DNA of 18,999 nucleotides, from NCBI GenBank assembly GCA_002687255.1, contig NYZR01000004.1:1-18999 (forward strand), in the 5' to 3' direction. A model generated the notes under the pieces. It was not told the DNA's origin. It searched no databases and saw nothing but the letters and a program-made list of their open reading frames with translations. This document shows positions 1 through 6,477 of the stretch, piece by piece; positions within the stretch are counted from its first letter, which is position 1; every line of letters starts with the position of its first letter. This stretch comes from Candidatus Pacearchaeota archaeon. Lineage in GTDB: Archaea > Nanobdellota > Nanobdellia > Pacearchaeales > GW2011-AR1. The translations under genes were made by a program, and so were the position numbers.

Positions 1-259
1 CATACCCCCACAACAACTTCGCATCAGCCCCGCCGAACACCTTGCCATAATACAACCCTAACGTGAGCAACACCATCACCCCCAAACCAAGAAGCCCTTC
101 CAAGAAAGCCCCCCAACCAAAAAGCAACCGATACACCAACACCGTTGGCACCAAAGACAACGTAATCCAATTCGCCACAATCGTCGTCCGAACGTCCTGC
201 CAAGCAGCAACAAGAGTCCACACACCGACAAGCACAAACAAACCGACGATCATCTCCAT
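1..259 (-). CDS. Prepilin peptidase, A24 family (PibD/FlaK/TadV-like), 3' end outside window
   Basis: A membrane aspartic protease that would cut the leader from class III signal-peptide pilins. Only the first 86 codons are present. Residues 4-19 form a membrane helix, followed by WQDVRTTIVANWIT (20-33), which fits the first A24 motif (Asp-x-Arg...Pro/Ala-Asn-x-x-Thr) with catalytic Asp22. Further helices lead to GGADAKLL (76-83), matching the second motif GxGD with catalytic Asp79; the third position is Ala instead of Gly. I chose the ATG at 259; another ATG two codons on is possible. The gene lies 24 bp after a 43-aa gene and next to ten pilin-like genes that carry its expected substrate motif. 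Motif spacing and context make the family call firm; the subgroup (archaellum or pilus type) is open. Confidence 0.85.
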   Translation of the reverse strand, partial: MEMIVGLFVLVGVWTLVAAWQDVRTTIVANWITLSLVPTVLVYRLLFGWGAFLEGLLGLGVMVLLTLGLYYGKVFGGADAKLLWGY

Positions 260-283
260 CACTCAACAAAACAGGAAGTCCTT

Positions 284-415
284 TTATTCTTTCTCTTTTT
301 TCCCTTCCTCTACCGCAGTCGCCCGAAACCGCCCACCCCGCTTATACTTATTATATCTCCCCTTCGCCTTCTTATCATTCTTACTCTTCCGCCTCCCCGG
401 CATGCCATACTCCAT
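284..415 (-). CDS. Small basic hypothetical protein, 43 aa
   Basis: Unrecognised. It encodes a 43-residue protein with no membrane segment, very rich in Lys, Arg and Gly, with a basic core (GRRKSKNDKKAKGRYNKYKR, residues 7-26) and an acidic-basic tail. Starting at ATG 415, the frame ends at TAA 284-286. A TATA box centred about 25 bp upstream of the ATG supports a real gene read from a leaderless transcript. It sits between a pilin gene and the prepilin peptidase gene and is probably co-transcribed with the latter. The charge suggests nucleic-acid or membrane-surface binding, but nothing in the sequence shows which. Its short length keeps confidence moderate. Confidence 0.6.
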   Translation of the reverse strand: MEYGMPGRRKSKNDKKAKGRYNKYKRGGRFRATAVEEGKKEKE

Positions 416-435
416 CCACACCACAATCAGAAAGA

Positions 436-443
436 CTTTATAG
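436..443 (-). promoter_or_regulatory. TATA box for the 43-aa gene/peptidase unit
   Basis: The minus strand reads CTATAAAG, centred about 25 bp before the ATG at 415, so the transcript should begin at or next to the start codon. Confidence 0.65.
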
Positions 444-456
444 AACTAACGAAAAA

Positions 457-933
457 CTAACAAGCAGGGGTAAATATTATACCAAAAGGTGTAGGCCCCT
501 TAGCACCACAACCCTTCCCATTCACCAAAATACTTCCATCACAAATTTTACTCTGAATAGACTTACCACCAGAGGCATATAAACCATTACACTTATCAGT
601 CTCCCGAGCATCTGTCGTAGTCCCGCTAGGACAAGTCGGAGCTTTATCCAACAAACCAGCAATCTTACCAAACTCACAATTCACATATTGCTTAGAACCG
701 TCAAGCTTCACCTCCTTAAACTCAACACAAGCAGAAGCAACCAATCCGTTTTTAATAGCAAGATTACACGACTGCACAACAGCCTCCAAATTCTGACCAG
801 GCAGCACCTTAAACTTATCGAAGATAAAACCAAACCCTTGCGTCGAGCCAATAATAATAATAGCACCGACAATAACAATAATAACCAAGCCAACCATATA
901 TTCAAACGGCATCTGACCTCTCTTTCCCTCCAT
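457..933 (-). CDS. Type IV prepilin, class III signal peptide, 158 aa
   Basis: A secreted pilin subunit. The leader MEGKRG is followed by QMPFEYMVGLVIIVIVGAI: cleavage after Gly6 would give mature Gln+1 with Glu at +5, the classic pilin assembly residue, and a single N-terminal hydrophobic helix. The rest (about 125 residues) is an exported domain with eight or more cysteines, probably disulphide-bonded. In-frame sequence extends further upstream, but the ATG at 933 is chosen because a TATA box lies 26 bp before it and because it puts the basic leader at the N terminus. It has its own promoter, separate from the six-gene unit just upstream, so it may be made in different amounts and could be a major subunit. 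The closest leader in the window is that of the 246-aa protein (RRGQMPVE). Confidence 0.8.
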   Translation of the reverse strand: MEGKRGQMPFEYMVGLVIIVIVGAIIIIGSTQGFGFIFDKFKVLPGQNLEAVVQSCNLAIKNGLVASACVEFKEVKLDGSKQYVNCEFGKIAGLLDKAPTCPSGTTTDARETDKCNGLYASGGKSIQSKICDGSILVNGKGCGAKGPTPFGIIFTPAC

Positions 934-954
934 CCCACACGGAAACAAAAAACC

Positions 955-962
955 TTTATAAA
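955..962 (-). promoter_or_regulatory. TATA box for the 158-aa pilin
   Basis: The minus strand reads TTTATAAA with purine-rich GGAAG just upstream (BRE-like), centred 25-26 bp before ATG 933. It decides the pilin start and implies a leaderless transcript that begins just downstream of the preceding gene's stop codon. Confidence 0.75.
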
Positions 963-967
963 ACTTC

Positions 968-1465
968 CTACGCAATCCGCTCAACCAACTTCACAGACCC
1001 ATCAGAACGAAACACAAGTTCATACGCAAACGCCCTGTGTATCTCATGATCCTCAACCACAGCAGAAACTGCCAATACATCCGTCTTCAACACCATCTCA
1101 CTCCCTTGAGCAGTAACCGTAAATCCTCCTGCAGCAAGATCGTCAAGAACCTCTGCAGTATCTTCCAACACCACACCAGTCATGCCATCACGCCGTTTCT
1201 GAAAGGCACGAGTCAATTCATGTCTCACAACAACAACATCCCCTTGACCAACAAGGACAGCATCAGCACCATACCTCTTCAACATCCCCAGTAGAGACGC
1301 TTCTTCAAACGCCACATCAGCCAAAAGTTCAGGAACGTGATCCAACTCTTGCTGCTGATTCCCAGCAAACGACACCATCGCAAGCAAAGCAGCTACACAA
1401 AAAACAAAAGCAAACACAAACAGCAGCAACGTCGGCGTGTCCCCCCGACGATTCAAGAACCTCAT
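968..1465 (-). CDS. Pilin-like membrane-anchored protein, 165 aa
   Basis: Last gene of the six-gene overlapping unit. The leader MRFLNRRG precedes DTPTLLLFVFAFVFCVAALL, giving a prepilin peptidase-type site after Gly8 and one hydrophobic helix (about residues 12-31). The remaining 130 residues are a hydrophilic, predicted exported domain without membrane segments or recognised motifs. The start is fixed by an ATGA overlap with the preceding stop codon and by GGAGGTG seven bases upstream; an in-frame ATG three codons earlier lacks this. Helix plus small exported domain fits a minor pilin, but no sequence family is recognised beyond the leader. Confidence 0.75.
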   Translation of the reverse strand: MRFLNRRGDTPTLLLFVFAFVFCVAALLAMVSFAGNQQQELDHVPELLADVAFEEASLLGMLKRYGADAVLVGQGDVVVVRHELTRAFQKRRDGMTGVVLEDTAEVLDDLAAGGFTVTAQGSEMVLKTDVLAVSAVVEDHEIHRAFAYELVFRSDGSVKLVERIA

Positions 1466-2097
1466 GACAAGCACCTCCCCGAATACACAAAAAAGTGTGC
1501 ATCTTTTCCTTCAGAAGAAACAGAAACCGGGGCTGCAACCTCACGATATTTCTTCTTCAAATCAGCAGAAGGAACATCGTAATATGGTTCTAGGATCCAG
1601 GTTCTTCCCCCTGACCTGCCAGACGTAAGAAAGAAAAAGTTCGTCGTTCCAGTCACACCGGGCCATCCATTCGCAAGATACGCAACCAAACAATTCCCCG
1701 AAGGAAGATTACCAAGAACACCATCAAGAAATCGCTCATACGCCAAAATCTCATCTTTCACTCCCTGCTCAGCATTCGGAACCCCTCTGCCAATACGTCG
1801 AGTGGCCTCATCAGAGATATATCTCCCTTTCCCGTGATGAACCAACTCATGATGCAAATGCGCATACTGCAACAACCCATCCAACACAAACACCTTCTCG
1901 CCGCCAACCACAACCTGTGCAAAAAACATCCCAGTATCTCGCTCAAGCAATCCCTCAGCCACGCCAAACCCAGCAGGCTGCTTCAAACCAGCAGCAGCAA
2001 TCGACAAGGAAAGAAACCCCCCTAACAACACCACAAGCCCGAACAACACCGGAACACTCGTAATGAACTTCCCAATCTGAGCCTTTCGAGAAATCAT
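1462..2097 (-). CDS. Pilin-like membrane-anchored protein with HELVH motif, 211 aa
   Basis: The leader MISRKA is followed by QIGKFITSVPVLFGLVVLLG, a class III-like signal with the Ala variant at the cut site and Gln at +1, then a helix to about residue 36. The exported domain contains HELVH at residues 83-87, flanked by His80, His82 and His88, with Glu/Asp-rich sequence 10-30 residues later. It thus has the form of a HExxH zinc site, though this may be chance in a His-rich loop. Translation appears coupled: the ATG overlaps the upstream stop as ATGA, with GGAGG eight bases before it. The function is unknown. Membrane anchoring and operon position make it a likely minor pilin or pilus-associated surface protein. 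Confidence 0.75.
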   Translation of the reverse strand: MISRKAQIGKFITSVPVLFGLVVLLGGFLSLSIAAAGLKQPAGFGVAEGLLERDTGMFFAQVVVGGEKVFVLDGLLQYAHLHHELVHHGKGRYISDEATRRIGRGVPNAEQGVKDEILAYERFLDGVLGNLPSGNCLVAYLANGWPGVTGTTNFFFLTSGRSGGRTWILEPYYDVPSADLKKKYREVAAPVSVSSEGKDAHFFVYSGRCLS

Positions 2098-2579
2098 ACC
2101 CTTTTCCTCCGTGCCTGGTGCAAACTACCTACCAACACCTCAAACTCCTCCCCTCCAGAGCCGCCCTTCACAAAAGAAGTCTGAGCACACTGTGCAAAAT
2201 GCTCATTCTTTCCTACAAAATCACAAGATTCGAAATTGCTCCCAATCCGAACCACGTCCTCCTCAACCTTACCTAACGTCCCCCCGACAATCACAAACTC
2301 TCGATGAACCTTCACCAAAAAATCCTCTTCCAACACCGCCCGATCAAACCGGCACGTGGTAAAAAAAGCATCATCCCTCGACCAATCCACCTCATGATCT
2401 AACACACAGTCCTTAATCTGCAAAGCTAACACCTGCGCCTCACTCTGCCGAACATCATACGGTTCCCCAAAGAACAAACCCAACCCCAAGGCAATACTCC
2501 CTGCGATGATCACCAAAAAGAACAAGAAGGAAAACACCATCACCTGATTCCCTGTCTCCGCCCGACGATTCAGAATCAT
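2094..2579 (-). CDS. Pilin-like membrane-anchored protein, 161 aa
   Basis: The leader MILNRRA precedes ETGNQVMVFSFLFFLVIIAG; a cut after Ala7 would leave Glu at +1. One helix spans about residues 13-37, and the rest is an exported hydrophilic domain with four cysteines (in VLALQIKDC, TTC, ESC and AQC contexts) that could form two disulphides. It overlaps the genes on both sides by four bases (ATGA) and has a strong Shine-Dalgarno sequence, GGAGGT, six bases before the ATG. No known family is recognised. The shared leader and helix place it with its neighbours as a candidate minor pilin. Confidence 0.75.
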   Translation of the reverse strand: MILNRRAETGNQVMVFSFLFFLVIIAGSIALGLGLFFGEPYDVRQSEAQVLALQIKDCVLDHEVDWSRDDAFFTTCRFDRAVLEEDFLVKVHREFVIVGGTLGKVEEDVVRIGSNFESCDFVGKNEHFAQCAQTSFVKGGSGGEEFEVLVGSLHQARRKRV

Positions 2580-2983
2580 ACGCCCACCTCCAGAACCAAC
2601 ACATTCTTCCCAGAACGAGCACCAAGATCAATCCTCCAAGCAACCTTCACGTCATTCACATATGCAAAACACGTCCGATCGCCCAAACTAAACTGCCCGC
2701 ACACTTCTTGAGTCTCTTGGTCAAAAAAGAAAATCTGTTGTAAATCGGGAACATGGTTCTTCTGTGCCACCTCCGTCGCAGTATGCACATCCAGCCGCAG
2801 CACATCTCCCGGCTCAGCAGCATTCACAGCCTGAGCAATCTCCTTGACATAATAATCTTCCCACACTACAGCCCCCGACTGCTGCTGCCGCAAAAACCCC
2901 CACATCAACGCCACAAACACCGCCAACAACAACAAATAAATAACTTGATCCGCCATAATACCTCCAACGCCTTTCCTATTCAT
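2576..2983 (-). CDS. Pilin-like membrane-anchored protein, 135 aa
   Basis: The chosen start gives MNRKG followed by VGGIMADQVIYLLLLAVF, a class III-like leader and one helix (about residues 14-30), then a mainly beta-looking exported domain with two cysteines close together. The start is debatable. The ATG at 2983 overlaps the upstream gene by eight bases and lacks a Shine-Dalgarno site, while an internal ATG at 2956 has GGAGGT only three bases away, closer than at the neighbouring genes. I prefer 2983 because it restores the basic leader found in all neighbours and because GIM-x-D recurs at the same place in the 53-aa protein at the head of the cluster (KRGALGIMWD). The in-frame sequence further upstream is inside the preceding gene and unlikely to be used. 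Confidence 0.7.
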   Translation of the reverse strand: MNRKGVGGIMADQVIYLLLLAVFVALMWGFLRQQQSGAVVWEDYYVKEIAQAVNAAEPGDVLRLDVHTATEVAQKNHVPDLQQIFFFDQETQEVCGQFSLGDRTCFAYVNDVKVAWRIDLGARSGKNVLVLEVGV

Positions 2984-3512
2984 GAGAAAAAATGGCAAGA
3001 AGACTGCAAGAATCCTCTTTACCAACCCCCAATTCAAAAAGCTGATCAGATAAAGGAACGAAAGGTCTATAGATCCTACGATCAGGAAGATCACTCAAGT
3101 GATCACACAAATCAGTCGAAAGCATATAAAGTGGCTGATAGTGTCTTACAAGAACTTGCTTAGATCCAGAAGGCTTACAAAAACCCCCATCCTGACAAGA
3201 AGTAATAAGATCAGAACTATCAGGACAAACACACAAACAACCCCCCAAACACTTATCCGGTCGATCCTGCCCTTCACTCCAACCCACCAAAGACCACCCC
3301 TTCTTCCCCCTCACCGTCACAGGCCCCTCACTCTTCACCCGCCCAACTTTCTCCATCACCGCATCCAACACACCCTTCGCATCCTGAACGTCCTGATCAA
3401 AACGATCGGCATACAACTTCCCACCCGCAATAAAGAACAGAGACAAAGCCATCACAGCAAGCAAAATCCCCAAAAACCGATTCAACGTAAAATCACCCCG
3501 ACGAGAGATCAT
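2976..3512 (-). CDS. Cys-rich pilin-like protein, 178 aa
   Basis: The leader MISRRG precedes DFTLNRFLGILLAVMALSLF, with a predicted cut after Gly6 and a helix to about residue 30. The exported part has a heptad-like acidic/basic stretch (residues 35-65), then a cysteine cluster, CLGGCLCVC near residue 90, followed by further spaced cysteines (SCQDGGFC, DLC, DSC). This suggests a compact disulphide-bonded domain outside the cell. It starts within the upstream stop codon (ATGA) with GAGGG before it. The cysteine pattern resembles hypothetical proteins I associate with DPANN pilin clusters, but that is recollection and not shown here. Confidence 0.75.
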   Translation of the reverse strand: MISRRGDFTLNRFLGILLAVMALSLFFIAGGKLYADRFDQDVQDAKGVLDAVMEKVGRVKSEGPVTVRGKKGWSLVGWSEGQDRPDKCLGGCLCVCPDSSDLITSCQDGGFCKPSGSKQVLVRHYQPLYMLSTDLCDHLSDLPDRRIYRPFVPLSDQLFELGVGKEDSCSLLAIFSHE

Positions 3513-4528
3513 GGCGAACCCTCAAGATGTGGACAAAGTGCATTAATATTCTTCACAGTATAAGGCACAACCTGCACCAAAGAACAGCCCTTTGTCTTCC
3601 CCTCGTTGGTAAACTCCCCACAATACGCCCCAGCCTGCTCCTGCCCAGTATAAATATTATACCCAACAACACCTGCGCCGATGACAGCGGCAGGAACTGC
3701 AACAATCAACCCAATCTTCGTCAAGAGCACTGCCCTGACTGCCTTTGCAGTATTACGCACACCAAACACGGCAGCAGAAGTCCCTCCAGCGAACAGTGCC
3801 AGTTTACCAAACCGAGTAAACACACCAGTATAACTTTCCGTGCGAATCTGACTAAACACAATAGCTACTTCAACCCCCCGAGAAGAAACACCGAGAACCT
3901 TCTTCTTCTCATCCTGTTTCAATGCCCTCCCGCCTTTCACACCCGCATAAGAACTCGTATGCTCATCTCTAAAGTAGTTCCAATAACTAACGCCACTATC
4001 TCCGACAGCCGTCCGCTTCATATAATCGGCAACATCAACCGCATCGACTTCAGCACGATACTGTTGCGTCAAACTAGGATCCAACGCAATCCGAGAACAA
4101 ATCACACAAGTAGCATGATCAGAAAACCCTAAAGAACTTGACATACTCCCAAACAAATCCAACTTCCCCTCCCCCATCATCTTCCAACAATCATACATCT
4201 TCTCCGTAATCTCCTGCTCAACTTTCTCAGTCACCTCAGCTCGATCCAACGTAATCGTCCTCTGCTCCTCTCCGGCAAACGACCCCACACAATCATTACT
4301 CTTGCCATCAGTCAAACACACCTTCTTCGTCTTACACTTCAACGGAAACACCGACTGCGCAGAACTCGGCAATGTGGCTCGCTTCAACACCGACAACCGA
4401 CACAACTCATCCTCAGTCTGAAAAAAATCCTCAAGCCCAAACAAAAAGATAAAAATCAACACAAACCCCAGTAGACCAAGCACAATAAGCACAATCTGAT
4501 ACGACGTCAGCTCCCCCCTCTTCAACAT
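3509..4528 (-). CDS. Large Cys-rich pilin-like surface protein, 339 aa
   Basis: First gene after an internal promoter and the largest of the ten leader-bearing proteins. The leader MLKRG is followed by ELTSYQIVLIVLGLLGFVLI and a helix to about residue 32. The exported domain has cysteines in KCKTKKVC (about 64-71), MYDCWKMMGEGKLDLFG (about 110-126) and ATCVICSR (about 139-146). A second hydrophobic region (about 240-300, including LTKIGLIVAVPAAVIGAG) could be one or two further membrane helices, followed by a short Cys-containing tail. A pilin helix plus a C-terminal membrane hairpin is unusual for a filament subunit and may mark a basal or platform-linked component. A TATA box 25 bp upstream supports ATG 4528. 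The function is unknown. Confidence 0.75.
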   Translation of the reverse strand: MLKRGELTSYQIVLIVLGLLGFVLIFIFLFGLEDFFQTEDELCRLSVLKRATLPSSAQSVFPLKCKTKKVCLTDGKSNDCVGSFAGEEQRTITLDRAEVTEKVEQEITEKMYDCWKMMGEGKLDLFGSMSSSLGFSDHATCVICSRIALDPSLTQQYRAEVDAVDVADYMKRTAVGDSGVSYWNYFRDEHTSSYAGVKGGRALKQDEKKKVLGVSSRGVEVAIVFSQIRTESYTGVFTRFGKLALFAGGTSAAVFGVRNTAKAVRAVLLTKIGLIVAVPAAVIGAGVVGYNIYTGQEQAGAYCGEFTNEGKTKGCSLVQVVPYTVKNINALCPHLEGSP

Positions 4529-4549
4529 AATCTACAAGAGAAAACGAAG

Positions 4550-4557
4550 TTTATAAG
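4550..4557 (-). promoter_or_regulatory. TATA box for the six-gene pilin-like unit
   Basis: The minus strand reads CTTATAAA, centred about 25 bp before ATG 4528. It lies directly beyond the stop codon of the 40-aa gene, so the six genes from 4528 to 968 can be transcribed apart from the upstream three. Confidence 0.7.
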
Positions 4558-4558
4558 A

Positions 4559-4681
4559 TTACCCTGTCACAAACCGCATCAACTGGAAAATCCCATAAGT
4601 CACCAACAAAAGAAAAGCGATCCACAACACAATACTCGAAATCGCAGGAATCGTCAACTCTCCACGCCGATCAACAAGCAC
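4559..4681 (-). CDS. Mini pilin-like membrane protein, 40 aa, GTG start
   Basis: A very short gene, easily missed. It starts with GTG at 4681, inside the end of the preceding gene (11-base overlap), with a perfect GGAGG six bases upstream (4688-4692), and ends with TAA at 4559. The product is a leader ending VDRRG, then ELTIPAISSIVLWIAFLLLV and a short basic tail: one helix and almost nothing else. The ELT after the cut site recurs in the 339-aa protein (KRGELTSYQ). Its small size means a filament subunit would lack a head domain; a spacer, plug or assembly factor is equally possible. The Shine-Dalgarno site, the shared leader and the fit between neighbours are the evidence that it is real. 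Confidence 0.7.
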   Translation of the reverse strand: MLVDRRGELTIPAISSIVLWIAFLLLVTYGIFQLMRFVTG

Positions 4682-5411
4682 CCGAAGCCTCCTTGGTCAG
4701 ATCAACAACCAAATACTGCCGATCCTTCCGCACACAAAATAGTTTCCGAACAGGCCTTCCAGTCTGAAGATCCCTATAAACATGTTCCATCGGCTGATCC
4801 AACACCTGATCACGCCAAGAAACCATGTGCCGCTTGACCCCAGAAAGATGAGGGGTAGCAGAAAAAGATCCTGCAAGCCCGCTAGCACCGGAAGTAGCAG
4901 AAAAAGTAAGTTTGTCGGTCGCAGAAAGAGCAAACATTCCTGCAACACCCGAAGCATCTGACGCAAGAACATTTCCCTGAATTGCACCATTATCCGAACC
5001 GGAACGCACCAAGTTCAACACGGGAAGAGAATAGCTTCCCAAGGTAAGAGGTTGACGAGCACGCTGGCCCAGATAGAGAGCCTCTAGATCATCCCCTGCC
5101 GCAACCTCATACACCCTCTTCTGTCCCAACTCTTGATACGGCCCATCCCGATCTTTCTGCAACGGATCAAACTTATGCCACCGAGTCCCATCATACCACT
5201 TAGCCTCACCAGAAACAATGTCCCACCGAACCAGCTCCACCCCCACTTGCACCTGCCGATCTACCGAACCAACAGGAATAAAATCAATATATGATCGAAG
5301 CTTATCCAGATATCCTAAAGGCCCAAGAAAGATGATAACAAGAAAGATAAAAACAAGACCTGCAATCATGATCTGCTCCACAGGCATCTGCCCCCTCCTG
5401 AAAAAAATCAT
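4671..5411 (-). CDS. Pilin-like protein with E+5, 246 aa
   Basis: The leader MIFFRRG precedes QMPVEQIMIAGLVFIFLVII. After a cut at Gly7 the mature protein begins Gln with Glu at +5, as in true type IV pilins and nearly identical to the 158-aa pilin of this cluster (QMPFE). The exported domain (about residues 45-246) has a middle segment rich in Ser, Ala, Gly and Thr (residues 140-185, low-complexity, beta-like) and only two cysteines, near the C terminus. It begins in an ATGA overlap with the 53-aa gene and lacks a clear Shine-Dalgarno site, so translation is probably coupled. It is one of two best candidates for the main filament subunit. Confidence 0.75.
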   Translation of the reverse strand: MIFFRRGQMPVEQIMIAGLVFIFLVIIFLGPLGYLDKLRSYIDFIPVGSVDRQVQVGVELVRWDIVSGEAKWYDGTRWHKFDPLQKDRDGPYQELGQKRVYEVAAGDDLEALYLGQRARQPLTLGSYSLPVLNLVRSGSDNGAIQGNVLASDASGVAGMFALSATDKLTFSATSGASGLAGSFSATPHLSGVKRHMVSWRDQVLDQPMEHVYRDLQTGRPVRKLFCVRKDRQYLVVDLTKEASGAC

Positions 5412-5569
5412 CGAAACCGAATAATGTCTCGCAAAAACGAGAGCCCCCCTTCTCCTTTATCAACCAAAGCAAAATAAGCCAACAGCACCAGCACCAGCAC
5501 CCCAAACGCAATCAGATACGGCACCAACGTGTCCCACATGATTCCCAAAGCACCTCTTTTATTTCTCAC
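5408..5569 (-). CDS. Mini pilin-like membrane protein, 53 aa, GTG start
   Basis: First gene of the pilin cluster. The GTG at 5569 gives a leader reading (M)RNKRG, then ALGIMWDTLVPYLIAFGVLV, a helix to about residue 34, and a short tail ending FLRDIIRFR. An ATG ten codons in (at 5539) would yield a 43-aa form without the basic leader. I prefer GTG because a TATA-like box lies 25 bp before it and because the leader matches all other members of the cluster. It ends in an ATGA overlap with the 246-aa gene. Small proteins of this build, one helix plus a basic-aromatic tail, seem common in DPANN pilin clusters from memory. The function is unknown. Confidence 0.65.
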   Translation of the reverse strand: MRNKRGALGIMWDTLVPYLIAFGVLVLVLLAYFALVDKGEGGLSFLRDIIRFR

Positions 5570-5590
5570 AAGACCATAAAACATCACCAG

Positions 5591-5598
5591 TATTAAAA
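5591..5598 (-). promoter_or_regulatory. TATA-like box at the head of the pilin cluster
   Basis: The minus strand reads TTTTAATA, centred 25 bp before the GTG at 5569. It is weaker than the other boxes in the window but correctly placed. Confidence 0.5.
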
Positions 5599-5610
5599 GT
5601 TACTGCTAAA

Positions 5611-6372
5611 CTAACCCACAGTAGAAATGATAGTTAAAACAATCAGCACCATCACCGCAGCAACAGCGAGAGGGATCCACCAACCCTCACCTTGCTGACC
5701 CTGATTCGCAACCTGCGCACCAACATTACCCATCACACCTGCACCCTGAGCAACATTCTGCGCACCCCTATGCGCACTAATGTTTTGCCTTCGATCAAGA
5801 GCCCAACGTGCAAGACCACCACCACCCCAACTAATCGCCAAAAACGCCAAAAACGCCAAGAGAATTCCAGCAAAGACCGAAAGCGCCCCAAACAACAAAG
5901 TAAACCCTACCAACCAAATCACAACCAGCTGCACCACTTTCAGATTCGCAGCAATAATAGAAAGAGCCCCACCAACAACCCAGGAGACTGCAGCATTTTG
6001 AAAGGCGCCAAAGGCAGAAAGAATATCGGAGAAAGTCACAAACAAAATCAACCATACCAAAAAGAACATAATAAACACCGTCGTCAGACCATACTTACCT
6101 AAAAACAGATCAGCATCTGCATCCTTAAACCCGAGAACATAGAAGCTCAACCCACTCAACAAAGGAGACTCCCTCAAAGCCGCAGCCAACTTCTGATCAG
6201 CTTCGGAAGCGACAGCGGGCTGAGGAACCAGATCTATACTAAAAGACCCTGAAAACGTAAAACCAGCAGGCTCAACAGGAGCACTCGAAGGAGCATCCTC
6301 AGCAACCACAACCCCAGACCCAAGCACCAAGAACACCAAGAACAACGAAACAAACAGCACCTTTCTATCCAT
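5611..6372 (-). CDS. Multi-membrane protein, paralog family A, secretory signal, 253 aa
   Basis: Unrecognised. From ATG 6372 (TATA box 25 bp upstream) the protein has a class I signal peptide (MDRKVLFVSLFLVFLVLGSG..VVAEDA, likely cut near residue 24), an exported Pro/Ala/Ser-rich segment, then four closely spaced membrane helices from about residue 95 to 190. After these come a basic stretch (WALDRRQ), a Gln/Gly/Ala-rich linker and one more C-terminal helix. The membrane core (LVWLILFVTFSDIL, WVVGGALSIIAANL) is clearly related to those at 6478-7083 and 7118-7804. It is transcribed away from the second paralog. It lies between the pilin cluster and the other paralogs, so a role in the same surface machine is plausible but only inferred. 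Confidence 0.75.
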   Translation of the reverse strand: MDRKVLFVSLFLVFLVLGSGVVVAEDAPSSAPVEPAGFTFSGSFSIDLVPQPAVASEADQKLAAALRESPLLSGLSFYVLGFKDADADLFLGKYGLTTVFIMFFLVWLILFVTFSDILSAFGAFQNAAVSWVVGGALSIIAANLKVVQLVVIWLVGFTLLFGALSVFAGILLAFLAFLAISWGGGGLARWALDRRQNISAHRGAQNVAQGAGVMGNVGAQVANQGQQGEGWWIPLAVAAVMVLIVLTIISTVG

Positions 6373-6393
6373 ACTACACAAAGAAGATCCCAG

Positions 6394-6401
6394 TTTATAA
6401 A
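6394..6401 (-). promoter_or_regulatory. TATA box for family A copy 1
   Basis: The minus strand reads ATTTATAAA across 6393-6401, centred about 25 bp before ATG 6372. It forms a back-to-back promoter pair with the box at 6442. Confidence 0.75.
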
Positions 6402-6441
6402 TCTTAGCGAAACCCAACCATAGCAATCAGCCACAAAAACA

Positions 6442-6449
6442 TTTATATA
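6442..6449 (+). promoter_or_regulatory. TATA box for family A copy 2
   Basis: The plus strand reads TTTATATA, centred 32 bp before ATG 6478. This gene therefore probably has a short leader of about six bases, with GAAAGAAAAAG before the ATG, unlike the leaderless neighbours. Confidence 0.7.
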
Positions 6450-6477
6450 GCAATCTCTCTAGCTAAGAAAGAAAAAG

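Noticed and set aside
24..269. Minus-strand frame of 81 codons at the left edge
   Set aside because: It is a Cys- and Arg-rich shadow in another frame of the prepilin peptidase, which has the right motifs.
688..1116. 142-codon plus-strand frame
   Set aside because: Antisense to the pilin genes, Asn/His/Gln-rich low complexity, no promoter.
3527..4132. 201-codon plus-strand frame opposite the 339-aa gene
   Set aside because: Composition is His/Pro/Asn/Arg-rich as expected for the antisense of a G/T-rich gene, and it lacks a promoter or ribosome site; the opposite strand has leader, operon overlaps and TATA box.
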